A stretch of 39,392 nucleotides of DNA from Chloroflexota bacterium (lineage in GTDB: Bacteria > Chloroflexota > Anaerolineae > Aggregatilineales > Phototrophicaceae). The notes beneath the pieces are model-generated. The model searched no databases and had not been told where the DNA came from. It saw only the letters and a program-made list of their open reading frames with translations. Location of the stretch: the NCBI GenBank assembly GCA_026707225.1, contig JAPOXG010000032.1:1-39392 (forward strand). Reading direction: 5' to 3'. This document shows, one piece after another, positions 15,014 to 22,546 of this stretch (position 1 is the first letter of the stretch; every line of letters begins with the position of its first letter). The translations under genes were made by a program, and so were the position numbers.

Positions 15014-15865
15014 ATGGACAGACAGCGCTGGTCAAGTTTCGACCTCATATTCTTCGATTGCGACAGCACCCTCTCGACCATCGAGGGCATTGACGAGCTC
15101 GCCCGTTTGAAAGGCAAAGAAGGGCGAGTCGGGCTATTGACCAACAAAGCGATGGATGGCGAGCTTGACCTGGCGGATGTCTACGGCAAGCGTTTGCGCG
15201 CCATCAAACCGACGCGCGCCCAGTTGAAAGCCGTGGAAGAGCTTTATTGGGAAGCGACCGTGGAAGACGCGCCGGCGGTCATCGCCGCTTTGCAGGCATT
15301 GGGGCTGCATGTCTTTATCATCAGCGGCGGCTTGATCGACGCCGTCAAGGGATTCGGCCGACGGCTGGGCGTCGCCCCGGATCGAATCCGCGCGGTCGAG
15401 TTGGAATATAACGAGCTCTCCGGGCGCTGGTGGGATTATGCCGAGCCGCTCGCGCAGCAAGCGCAAACTTATCTCGACTACGATGAGGGACCGCTAACGG
15501 TATCCAGCGGCAAACGAGCCATCATCTCAGAGCTGGCGGGAACGCTGCCCGGGCGGCGTATGATGATCGGCGATGGCTCATCGGATCTGGCGACCAAAAG
15601 CGATGTTGACCTCTTCGTCGGTTATGGCGGCGTCGTCGCGCGCGAAGCCGTGCGGGCGGAGTCCGATGTATTTCTGCGCTGCGCGTCGCTGGCGGCGATT
15701 CTGCCGCTTGCCGCCGGCAGGCAGGGCTGGGAATCGCTGCGCGGCACGGCGCATGAAACCGTGTACCGCAAGGGCATCCTGGCGGCAGAAGCATCAGGGT
15801 GGCTGACTTTTCGTGATCGGTCGCTTCAAGAACAATTCATCCGCGAATTTGAGGACGTGCTTTAG
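15014..15865 (+). CDS. serB: Phosphoserine phosphatase-like HAD enzyme
   Basis: 283 residues. The N-terminus FFDCDSTLSTIEGIDELARLKG holds the HAD nucleophile and acid (Asp15, Asp17) and the SerB-type EGIDELA helix; NKAMDGELDLADVYGKRL follows as in phosphoserine phosphatases. Motif II is the Ser in IISGGL, motif III the Lys in SSGKRAI, and motif IV GDGSSDLA. It should remove phosphate from O-phosphoserine, the last step of serine synthesis. A C-terminal extension of about 50 residues after LPLAAGRQGW is longer than in minimal SerB proteins. The operon with serA two genes later supports the role. Related phosphatases (for example MtnX type) are an alternative, but the context argues against it. 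Confidence 0.82.
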   Translation: MDRQRWSSFDLIFFDCDSTLSTIEGIDELARLKGKEGRVGLLTNKAMDGELDLADVYGKRLRAIKPTRAQLKAVEELYWEATVEDAPAVIAALQALGLHVFIISGGLIDAVKGFGRRLGVAPDRIRAVELEYNELSGRWWDYAEPLAQQAQTYLDYDEGPLTVSSGKRAIISELAGTLPGRRMMIGDGSSDLATKSDVDLFVGYGGVVAREAVRAESDVFLRCASLAAILPLAAGRQGWESLRGTAHETVYRKGILAAEASGWLTFRDRSLQEQFIREFEDVL

Positions 15866-15867
15866 AC

Positions 15868-16536
15868 ATGGAATTCCAGGCGATCATCTTCGATATGGAC
15901 GGCTTGTTGGTCGATTCCGAGCCGGTTTGGCATGAGGTCGAAGTCGAATTGATCGAGTCTTTCGGTTACACCTACTTAGACGAAATACGCGACGTGAGCA
16001 TCGGCATGCGGGTGGATGAATTCGCCGCCATTCTGCAACGGCACTATCCCAAACTGGGCGACTCGTCAGCGGCGATTGAATCCGCCATTACCAACCGCAT
16101 GTTAAACCTGCCCCCTGGCAGAATCAAAGCCATGCCAGGCGCCGATGAGCTGGTTCGATATGCGGCCGAGCGCGATATCCCGCGAGCCATCGCGTCCAGT
16201 TCGTCCCAAGCGATCATCGAGCATTTTGTCGGGCTGATGCGCTGGGAGGAAAAGATACCGCAGCGCTACTCGGCGGAATACATGGAGCGCGGCAAGCCGG
16301 CGCCCGACATATACCTGCACGCGGCTGAGGAGCTGGGATACGCGCCTGAGACCTGCCTGGCGCTGGAAGACAGCCGCTTCGGCACAATGGCCGCTCTGGC
16401 GGCCGGCATGACATGCTACACCGTCCCGGATCTTTCGCATTCGAGCATTGCCGATTTCGCGGGGATCAACAAAAACGTGTATCGCAGCCTGCATGAGGTA
16501 TTAGACAAAGTCAGAGGGGAAAGGCTATTCGCTTGA
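15868..16536 (+). CDS. HAD-IA phosphatase, sugar-phosphate type
   Basis: 222 residues, starting two bases after the serB stop. AIIFDMDGLLVDSEPVW is the DxD motif with the cap-domain start typical of the YniC (2-deoxyglucose-6-phosphate phosphatase) and beta-phosphoglucomutase group. AIASSSS is motif II, KPAPDIYLHAAEELG gives the motif III Lys, and ALEDSRFGTMAALAAGM is motif IV. It probably dephosphorylates a small phosphorylated sugar or related metabolite. Its place between the serB-like gene and serA suggests a supporting or overflow role there, such as clearing a side product, but nothing in the sequence fixes the substrate. Its last bases overlap the serA start (TTGA). Confidence 0.85.
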   Translation: MEFQAIIFDMDGLLVDSEPVWHEVEVELIESFGYTYLDEIRDVSIGMRVDEFAAILQRHYPKLGDSSAAIESAITNRMLNLPPGRIKAMPGADELVRYAAERDIPRAIASSSSQAIIEHFVGLMRWEEKIPQRYSAEYMERGKPAPDIYLHAAEELGYAPETCLALEDSRFGTMAALAAGMTCYTVPDLSHSSIADFAGINKNVYRSLHEVLDKVRGERLFA

Positions 16537-18128
16537 GCCAGCAACATGTCGTGGTGGCCACGGATCTCACGCCGCAGAGCATCGCGCTGCTGGAAGCGGC
16601 GGACGGCTTCCATGTCACTTGCGTGCCGCCGAAGACGGCGCTAGTGCGCGCCGCGCTGGAAGAGGCGACCGCGATCATCACGCGCTCGGACTTTGTGCTG
16701 GACGCGCCTCTGCTGGAATACGCGCCGAAGCTGCGTCTGATCGCGCGCATGTCGGCCGGGTTGACCGGCATCGACATCGATTGCGCCACCGAGCGCGGCA
16801 TCTTGGTGATGAACACGCCGGGCGTCAGCGCGGTTTCCGCCGCCGAGCACACGCTTTTGCTGATGCTGGCGCTGAATCGCAATTTGCCGGCTGTGCATGA
16901 GAGCCTGCGCGAAGGCTGGTGGCTCTTTGATCGGGGGCAGCAGGTCGGCGTTCAGCTGCATGGCAAGACGATAGGCATCATCGGGCTCGGTCGCGTCGGG
17001 CAGCGGGTGGCGCAACTTTGCCTGGCGCTGGGCATGACCGTGTTGGCATACGATCCCTACATTGGCGAAGAAGTGGTCAATGAATTGCGCGTGCAAATGG
17101 TCAGCCGTCGTGAACTGCTGAGCGCCTCCGATTACGTCAGCATGCACGTGCCGGCGACAAAGGAAACCATCGACTTTTTTGACGCGGACATGCTGCGCCA
17201 GATGAAGCCCGGCGCCCGCTTCATCAATACGGCGCATGGCGGCGTCATCAAGGAGGCGCTGCTGGCTGAGGCGCTGATGGAGGGCCATCTGGGCGGGGTC
17301 GCGCTGGATGTGTGGAATGAAGAACCGCCCTTCAACAGCCCGCTCATTGGCATGGACAAGGTAATTCACAGTCCGCATATCGGCGACAATACGGCTGAAG
17401 CGCGGCAGGATCTGTCGCTGCAAGTTGTGGAGCAAGTCATCGACGCGCTGCAGCACCGCGATTATCGAAATGTGGTCAATATGCCGCTGCTTCCGGGCAT
17501 CTCATACGAGCAGGTCCGTCCATTTATGCAATTGGCTGAGAGCATGGGCGCGCTTCAGCATATCTTGGCGCGCAGTCCGGTTCAGCGCATCGCCATCGAA
17601 ATCATCGGCGACGATATGAACGGGCTGATCAAACCGATGACGGTGGGCATCCTCAAAGGACTGCTGAGCCCGATCCTGGGCGAGAGCGTCAGCTATGTCA
17701 ACGCGCCGGTGCGGGCGGCTGAGCGTGGCTGGCAGATCACCCAGGCCAAGGGCATCAAGATCAGCGAATATCGCAATGTCATCACCTGCCAGATCACGCT
17801 GGAAGACGGCGAAGAAATCAGCATCGCCGGCGCCCTGCTCGATCGGCAGAAGCCCTACATCTTGCAAATCAATGATTATCGCATTCACTTCGAGCCGCGC
17901 GGGCATCTGCTCATCATGGGCAGCTACGACCAGCCCGGCGTGATCGGGCGGGTCGGCACGCTCATGGCGGAAAACGGGATCAATATCGCCAGTTGGCATA
18001 CCGGGCGGGCGGCGCCAGGCGGCAACACCTTGACCGTGCTCAACTTTGATGAGGCGCTGCCGGAGACAGTGATGGCGGCGCTGCGGGCGCAAGATTTCAT
18101 CCGGCACGTGCATCAGTTGCAGATCTAG
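16533..18128 (+). CDS. serA: D-3-phosphoglycerate dehydrogenase
   Basis: 531 residues, the long SerA type: catalytic and NAD-binding domains (residues 1-310), an intervening domain (about 315-450) and a C-terminal ACT domain (HLLIMGSYDQPGVIGRVGTLM, about 455-531) that usually binds serine for feedback control. GIIGLGRVGQRVA is the NAD loop, and SPHIGDNTAEA has the catalytic His with its Glu partner in WNEEPP. The usual ARGG substrate-binding motif reads AHGG here, with His at residue 235 in place of the conserved Arg, which is odd. It oxidises 3-phosphoglycerate as the first step of serine synthesis. The start is a TTG at 16533 overlapping the previous stop, with AGGGGAAAGG upstream. It is the last gene of the operon with the serB-like gene. 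Confidence 0.93.
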   Translation: MSQQHVVVATDLTPQSIALLEAADGFHVTCVPPKTALVRAALEEATAIITRSDFVLDAPLLEYAPKLRLIARMSAGLTGIDIDCATERGILVMNTPGVSAVSAAEHTLLLMLALNRNLPAVHESLREGWWLFDRGQQVGVQLHGKTIGIIGLGRVGQRVAQLCLALGMTVLAYDPYIGEEVVNELRVQMVSRRELLSASDYVSMHVPATKETIDFFDADMLRQMKPGARFINTAHGGVIKEALLAEALMEGHLGGVALDVWNEEPPFNSPLIGMDKVIHSPHIGDNTAEARQDLSLQVVEQVIDALQHRDYRNVVNMPLLPGISYEQVRPFMQLAESMGALQHILARSPVQRIAIEIIGDDMNGLIKPMTVGILKGLLSPILGESVSYVNAPVRAAERGWQITQAKGIKISEYRNVITCQITLEDGEEISIAGALLDRQKPYILQINDYRIHFEPRGHLLIMGSYDQPGVIGRVGTLMAENGINIASWHTGRAAPGGNTLTVLNFDEALPETVMAALRAQDFIRHVHQLQI

Positions 18129-18675
18129 GTGTTATTGCTAAGAAACTTTTGACTGCTCGCTTTGGTCGGCTCCGCGTCCCAAGCTCTTCATGTAGGCGAT
18201 TCCGATGCAAGGCGGCGCCGACTATCACGGCGAAGCCTTCTGAGCTATGGCCAAGCTCAATGATGCGCATTCCAATCAGGACAATCGCAAGTGATAATCC
18301 AACGACGAGGAACATTCCCAGACGGACGTTCCAAATCAGTCCTTGGATCGCTGTCATATCAACTCGAAGTCTAATCTGCTGATCTAGTCGTTCATATTCT
18401 ATGTTGGCAGTCTGCTGTTCTTCGGCCATGGAAAGAATGCGGTCAGCGCTGCCGGGCAAGGTCTGCTCGAATCTTTCGACAATATTTGGATGCGGAATGG
18501 GACCGGAATACTGCTCAACCTGCTCAATATGGAGACGGAATGCGACTATGGCTCGGAGAAATTCCGCCCGCTTTTCCTGCGGTATGTCCTGAATCAGTTC
18601 CGCTGAAATGGGGGTATTGGCAAGAAGTTCTGAGATGTCGAGCGGTTGGTCGTCAATGTTGCTTGCGTCGCTCAC
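18097..18675 (-). CDS. DUF2335 membrane protein, probable 3' frameshift
   Basis: 192 residues as read. The pattern EQYSGPIPHPNIVERFEQTLPGSADRILSMAEEQQTANIEYERL followed by two membrane helices is that of DUF2335, a family of small predicted membrane proteins of unknown function with a cytoplasmic helical N-terminus. After GFAVIVGAAL the reading frame turns into a basic tail (HRNRLHEELG...) and runs 32 bases into the convergent serA gene. Shifting by one base there instead gives IGIAYMKSLGRGADQSEQSKVS and a stop at 18138-18140, outside serA and closer to the family's normal end. I therefore suspect a frameshift near 18205. Its ATG overlaps the upstream small gene by four bases, so the two form a pair. 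Confidence 0.75.
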   Translation of the reverse strand: MSDASNIDDQPLDISELLANTPISAELIQDIPQEKRAEFLRAIVAFRLHIEQVEQYSGPIPHPNIVERFEQTLPGSADRILSMAEEQQTANIEYERLDQQIRLRVDMTAIQGLIWNVRLGMFLVVGLSLAIVLIGMRIIELGHSSEGFAVIVGAALHRNRLHEELGTRSRPKRAVKSFLAITPRSATDARAG

Positions 18676-18959
18676 TCGATTTCTTGCTCGTCGAGTTCTT
18701 TTTCGTATTCACCGATTGCCCAACGCATACTGTCGCCAACAGATTGCCACGTCGCGCGAATTGCGTCTTCCGCAGATGGGATTGGCGCAGGACTGCGATA
18801 TTTGGCGCGGATTCTCTCAATCAAATCACGATCCAGCGAGCCATGGAAATCAAACAGGCTCGCTATCCCGTGTAGTATTGGTCGCTTCGGCAAGATGTCT
18901 GAAGTCGCTGATCCATTTTTGACCATATCACGCTCTCGCTGCTTATCAAGTCCAATCAT
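18672..18959 (-). CDS. Small acidic protein upstream of DUF2335
   Basis: 95 residues from the ATG at 18959, or 84 from an ATG at 18926 that has a better GAGAG signal. I do not recognise a named family. The middle (IASLFDFHGSLDRDLIERIRAKYRS) and the end (ATWQSVGDSMRWAIGEYEKELDEQE) predict helices; there is no membrane segment. The size, acidic C-terminus and four-base overlap with the DUF2335 gene resemble two-gene toxin-antitoxin-like units, but no toxin or DNA-binding domain can be seen, so this stays a guess from arrangement. Confidence 0.55.
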   Translation of the reverse strand: MIGLDKQRERDMVKNGSATSDILPKRPILHGIASLFDFHGSLDRDLIERIRAKYRSPAPIPSAEDAIRATWQSVGDSMRWAIGEYEKELDEQEIE

Positions 18960-18968
18960 AGCGATACA

Positions 18969-18992
18969 GCGGCAGCTATGTCAAGCTGCCGC
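18969..18992 (-). terminator. Perfect 9-bp hairpin just after uvrC
   Basis: GCGGCAGCT, six bases, AGCTGCCGC. It starts eight bases beyond the uvrC stop in the direction of transcription. There is no T-run after it, so it may be a weak terminator or an mRNA-end stabiliser rather than a classical intrinsic terminator. Confidence 0.4.
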
Positions 18993-18999
18993 GCGACGT

Positions 19000-20886
19000 T
19001 CAATCCAAGTGACTCTTGATATTCAGCGCCACCTCTTTGCTGATGCCGTTGACCGCGGCCAGCTCTGAGACACTGGCGCTCTTGATGGCGTCGATGGAAT
19101 TTTCAAAATGCTTGAGCAGGACCTTGCGCCGTTTGGGTCCGACGCCGGGGATGGTCTCCAAGCGGCTGGCCATGCCTTTCTTGCGGCGCTGAGACCGATG
19201 GCTGGTGATGGCGAAACGATGCGCTTCATCGCGGACGCGCTGCACCAGATAGAGGGCTTCACTGCGGCGCGGCAGCAAGATGGGATCCACCTGATCGGGC
19301 ACAAAGATTTCCTCGATGCGCTTGGCCAGCGCGGCCAACGGCACCCGATCGGACAAGCCGAATTCCGCCAGCACTGACTTCGCCACATTGAGCTGCCCCA
19401 GCCCGCCGTCGATCAGCAGCAGATCGGGCAGCAGGCGCCAGGTTTCGTCGCGGTCGACTCCATCGGGCGAGCGTTCGGCGTCGGCTTCGGCGGCCTGCTT
19501 CCAACGCAGGAAACGGCGGGTCAGCGCTTCGTTCATTGATTGATAGTCGTCCGAGCCGCTGTGCGATACCGTACGGATGTTGAAGCGGCGATATTCGCTC
19601 TTGCGGGCGACGCCGCGCGCGAAGACGACGCGGCTGGCCACAATCGCGGTGCCTTGCGTCGTGCTGATATCAAAGCACTCGATGCGGTTCGGTATGCGCG
19701 GCAGCTTGAGAGCCGCCTGCAATTCCGCCATCGCTGTTTCGTGCTTGGTGGTGTCGGCTTCATATTGGGCGCGCATCATCTGCAAGCTCTCGAGGGCGTT
19801 TTCCTGCGCTAAGCCAATCAGCTTGCGTTTGTCGCCGCGCTGGGGCACGTGTATCGTCACCTTGGCGCCGGCGCGCTTGTCGCTCAGCCAGCGCTCGAGG
19901 ATGCGCGCTTCTTCAACATCGCTGGGCAAAATGAGCTCGCGCGGGATATTGCTGGACGAGGCGTAGAATTGGCTGATGAATTGCTCCAGCACGGCGGCGT
20001 CGCTCTCGCCTTCGGTATTGTCCATCGTCCGCGAGTCGCTGCCGATGAGCTTGCCGTTGCGGATGAACATGATTTGTACGGTGGCGTCGCGCTCATCGCG
20101 GGCCAGCGCGATGACGTCATGATCGGACATGTGCTTGCCGACCGCTTTGTGCTTATTGGTGATGAAGTCGATCGCCCAAAGCTGATCGCGGATGCCCGCC
20201 GCCGTTTCGAAGTTGAGAGCGACCGAGGCATTTTTCATTTCATTTTCGAGCCGCACCCGCACATTCTCGGCGCGGCCGCTCAGCACATCCATCAACTCCT
20301 GAATCATGAAGCGGTATTCATCGCGGTCGACGGCGCCGATGCATGGCGCGTTGCAGAGCTTGATATCATGGAAGAGGCAAGCGCGTTCGTCGGCGCCGGT
20401 GATCTCGCGATCGCAGGTCAGGTAGGGGAAAGCCTTGCGCAAATCTCGCAGCGTCTTCTGCACCACCCACATGGCGGAATAAGGGCCAAAATAGCGCGAG
20501 CCGTCGTCGACAATGCGGCGCGTGGTCTCGACTTTGGGAAAGGCATCGCCCCAGCCCACGCGGATGTAGGGGTAGCGCTTGTCGTCCTTGAGCTCAATGT
20601 TGAAGCGCGGCTTGTATTTCTTGATCAGCGTTTCTTCAAGGATCAGCGCCTTGACTTCGTTCTCGGTGATGATGAAGTCGATATCCTGGACCATCCCGCG
20701 CATTCGCAGCGTCTTGCTGTTGCCGTCGGCGCCCGTCGTGAAGTAGCTTCGTACGCGATTGCGCAGGCGTTTGGCTTTGCCGACGTAGATGACCTTGCTT
20801 TTGCTATTCTTCAGCAGATAGACACCGGGTTTGGCCGGCAGGTTCTTCAAGATCGTCTCAATATGAGTTGGTTTTTTGTAAGTCAT
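19000..20886 (-). CDS. uvrC: Excinuclease ABC subunit C
   Basis: 628 residues from the ATG at 20886, which gives the normal distance to the GIY-YIG nuclease domain (LPAKPGVYLLKNSKSKVIYVGKAKRLRNRV). The frame is open to 20982 with other ATGs at 20937 and 20922, but an extended -10 box at 20928-20936 would put the transcript start after them. Next come the UVR helix pair that binds UvrB (ENEMKNASVALNFETAAGIRDQL), the RNase H-like second nuclease (ECFDISTTQGTAIVASRVVF, DLLLIDGGLGQLN) and a C-terminal helix-hairpin-helix pair (LETIPGVGPKRRKVLLKHF, ELAAVNGISKEVALNI). It makes both incisions around bulky lesions in nucleotide excision repair. Divergent from rsmH. Confidence 0.95.
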   Translation of the reverse strand: MTYKKPTHIETILKNLPAKPGVYLLKNSKSKVIYVGKAKRLRNRVRSYFTTGADGNSKTLRMRGMVQDIDFIITENEVKALILEETLIKKYKPRFNIELKDDKRYPYIRVGWGDAFPKVETTRRIVDDGSRYFGPYSAMWVVQKTLRDLRKAFPYLTCDREITGADERACLFHDIKLCNAPCIGAVDRDEYRFMIQELMDVLSGRAENVRVRLENEMKNASVALNFETAAGIRDQLWAIDFITNKHKAVGKHMSDHDVIALARDERDATVQIMFIRNGKLIGSDSRTMDNTEGESDAAVLEQFISQFYASSSNIPRELILPSDVEEARILERWLSDKRAGAKVTIHVPQRGDKRKLIGLAQENALESLQMMRAQYEADTTKHETAMAELQAALKLPRIPNRIECFDISTTQGTAIVASRVVFARGVARKSEYRRFNIRTVSHSGSDDYQSMNEALTRRFLRWKQAAEADAERSPDGVDRDETWRLLPDLLLIDGGLGQLNVAKSVLAEFGLSDRVPLAALAKRIEEIFVPDQVDPILLPRRSEALYLVQRVRDEAHRFAITSHRSQRRKKGMASRLETIPGVGPKRRKVLLKHFENSIDAIKSASVSELAAVNGISKEVALNIKSHLD

Positions 20887-20927
20887 GAGCGGGGAATCGA
20901 TGTTCTCAATGCGACGAAACATGTCTA

Positions 20928-20936
20928 ATTCTAGCA
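20928..20936 (-). promoter_or_regulatory. Possible extended -10 box of uvrC
   Basis: Minus strand TGC followed by TAGAAT, 41 bases before the preferred uvrC ATG. The -35 (TTCTCG at 17 bases) is weak. Its place supports the internal ATG at 20886. Confidence 0.35.
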
Positions 20937-20978
20937 TGATCCGCCGGGCGCGAGAACACAGCCTGGGCGCGTTTAGAC

Positions 20979-21007
20979 TCAACAGGGGTGTTGAACTGGG
21001 GTATGCT
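20979..21007 (+). promoter_or_regulatory. Candidate promoter of the dcw cluster
   Basis: TCAACA (20979-20984), 17 bases, TATGCT (21002-21007), 33 bases before the rsmH ATG. Both boxes match four or five of six consensus bases. Confidence 0.4.
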
Positions 21008-21040
21008 GACCTTATTGGTCTAGCTCATGTTGAAGAGACG

Positions 21041-21976
21041 ATGCATCTGCATATTCCGGTAATGGAGCGCGAGGTTATCCAAGCGCTGCGCGCCGATGAT
21101 CCAACCGTCCGGCGACTGATTGACGGCACGGTCGGCGGCGGCGGGCATACGCTGGCGCTTATGCGCGCCGGCATCGACGAAGCTCTCGGCATTGACCTGG
21201 ACGCGATTGCGATCGGCCGGGCAAAGGAAAATTTGAACGAATTCGCGGAACGCGCGCGTTTCGTCCAGGGCAGCTACATCGACATGGCGGCTCATGCTGA
21301 GGCAATGGGCTGGGACGAGGTCGATGCGATATTGCTGGATCTTGGGGCCTCCTCGCTGCAAATGGATGACCCGGCGCGCGGATTCTCGTTTCGCTTCGAC
21401 GCAACCTTGGATATGCGCTTTGATGTCGGCAGCGACGGCGCGACCGCCCAGGACCTGGTCAACGGGTTGGGCGCTTCCGAACTTGCCGACCTGTTTTATC
21501 GCTTTGGCGAGGAGCGGCATTCACGCCGAATCGCGCGCGCGATTGTCGAGCGGCGGCCCATCATCACGACGCGTCAACTGGCGGAGCTGGTGGCGCGCGT
21601 CAAGCCCAGGAAGCCACAGCGTTCGCCGAAGACGCATCCGGCGACCAAGGTCTTTCAGGCTTTGCGCATCGCCGTCAATCGGGAGTTGGAGTCGGTTGAA
21701 ATCGCGCTTCCCGTCGCGGTAAATCTGCTTCGACCGGGCGGACGCTTGGCGGTGCTATCGTTTCATAGCCTGGAAGATCGCATCGTCAAGCGGAGCTTCC
21801 GAAAGCTGTCGATGACGGTGACGGCGCCGCCCGGCATGGCGTCCATCAAAGAAACGGTCGCTCAAGCGCGTCCGGTTCATCGCAAGCCCATCATGCCAAG
21901 CGGCGAAGAAGTCAGGCGGAATCCGCGCGGCCGCAGCGCGAAACTCCGCGTTGTCGAAAAATTGGAACGGGCTTAA
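21041..21976 (+). CDS. rsmH: 16S rRNA m4C1402 methyltransferase
   Basis: 311 residues from the ATG at 21041. The frame extends further upstream, but HIPVMEREVIQAL is the conserved N-terminus of RsmH (MraW). DGTVGGGGHTLALMRAG is the SAM-binding motif, DAILLDLGASSLQMDDPARGFSFR the catalytic and substrate segment, and RPGGRLAVLSFHSLEDRIVKRSFR the C-terminal signature; all are intact. It methylates N4 of C1402 in the ribosomal P site. It heads the division and cell-wall cluster, as in most bacteria, but no mraZ precedes it; uvrC is divergent instead. The stop is followed by 93 bases before the ftsL-like gene. Confidence 0.95.
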   Translation: MHLHIPVMEREVIQALRADDPTVRRLIDGTVGGGGHTLALMRAGIDEALGIDLDAIAIGRAKENLNEFAERARFVQGSYIDMAAHAEAMGWDEVDAILLDLGASSLQMDDPARGFSFRFDATLDMRFDVGSDGATAQDLVNGLGASELADLFYRFGEERHSRRIARAIVERRPIITTRQLAELVARVKPRKPQRSPKTHPATKVFQALRIAVNRELESVEIALPVAVNLLRPGGRLAVLSFHSLEDRIVKRSFRKLSMTVTAPPGMASIKETVAQARPVHRKPIMPSGEEVRRNPRGRSAKLRVVEKLERA

Positions 21977-22069
21977 GCCGAGTTGCGGGATATTCCATTC
22001 TGAATACATTTGTAAGGTTATAGAGCACTCGCGCGGCGCTATCGTTCGTGTGGCGTTTTCGATTGTCAG

Positions 22070-22546
22070 ATGTCAATGTCTCAGACCTGGTTTCAGCATA
22101 CATTCAGTCGCAAACGTTTTCGCACTCGCAACCGGGCGACCGCGATGGCGATCCTGGGCATCGTCGTGTTGCTGCTCTTGGGCGGCTTGTATCTTTCGCA
22201 GGTGGCTTCCTTCGCCATCACCAACCGCGAGATCGAGGGTTTGATCAGCCGACGAGATCAATTGAAACGACAGAATGAGCAGCTTGTGGGTGAAATCGCC
22301 AGCTTCCGCACCGTACCGCGCCTGTACGCGCGGGCGGTCGAGATCGGTTTTCGGCCCGCGACCAACAGCGACATTGATTACTTGCTGATCGAAGGCTATA
22401 AACCGCGACGAGAGTATGGGCAATTGGAATCGGCAGCGCTTAGCCAGCAGAAGAAAGCGGCGCCGGTTTACGCTCAGACTTTTAGTGGCTGGCTTGAGCA
22501 GCAATTTACGCTCTTGCGCGACCAATTCGAATCCTTCGGCAAGTGA
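22070..22546 (+). CDS. ftsL: FtsL/DivIC-like septum protein
   Basis: 158 residues. A basic N-terminus (FSRKRFRTRNRATAM), one membrane helix (about residues 25-47) and a periplasm-side coiled coil (ITNREIEGLISRRDQLKRQNEQLVGEIASF) give the single-pass build of FtsL and DivIC, which link FtsQ and the FtsW-FtsI synthase in the divisome. The position between rsmH and the FtsI-like gene is the standard ftsL position. A C-terminal tail of about 60 residues is longer than usual. Sequence alone cannot separate FtsL from DivIC; position favours FtsL. Its stop overlaps the GTG of the next gene (GTGA). Confidence 0.65.
   Translation: MSMSQTWFQHTFSRKRFRTRNRATAMAILGIVVLLLLGGLYLSQVASFAITNREIEGLISRRDQLKRQNEQLVGEIASFRTVPRLYARAVEIGFRPATNSDIDYLLIEGYKPRREYGQLESAALSQQKKAAPVYAQTFSGWLEQQFTLLRDQFESFGK

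Noticed and set aside
19849..20928. 359-codon rightward frame opposite uvrC
   Set aside because: Antisense shadow of a full-length UvrC; the product shows no recognisable domain.
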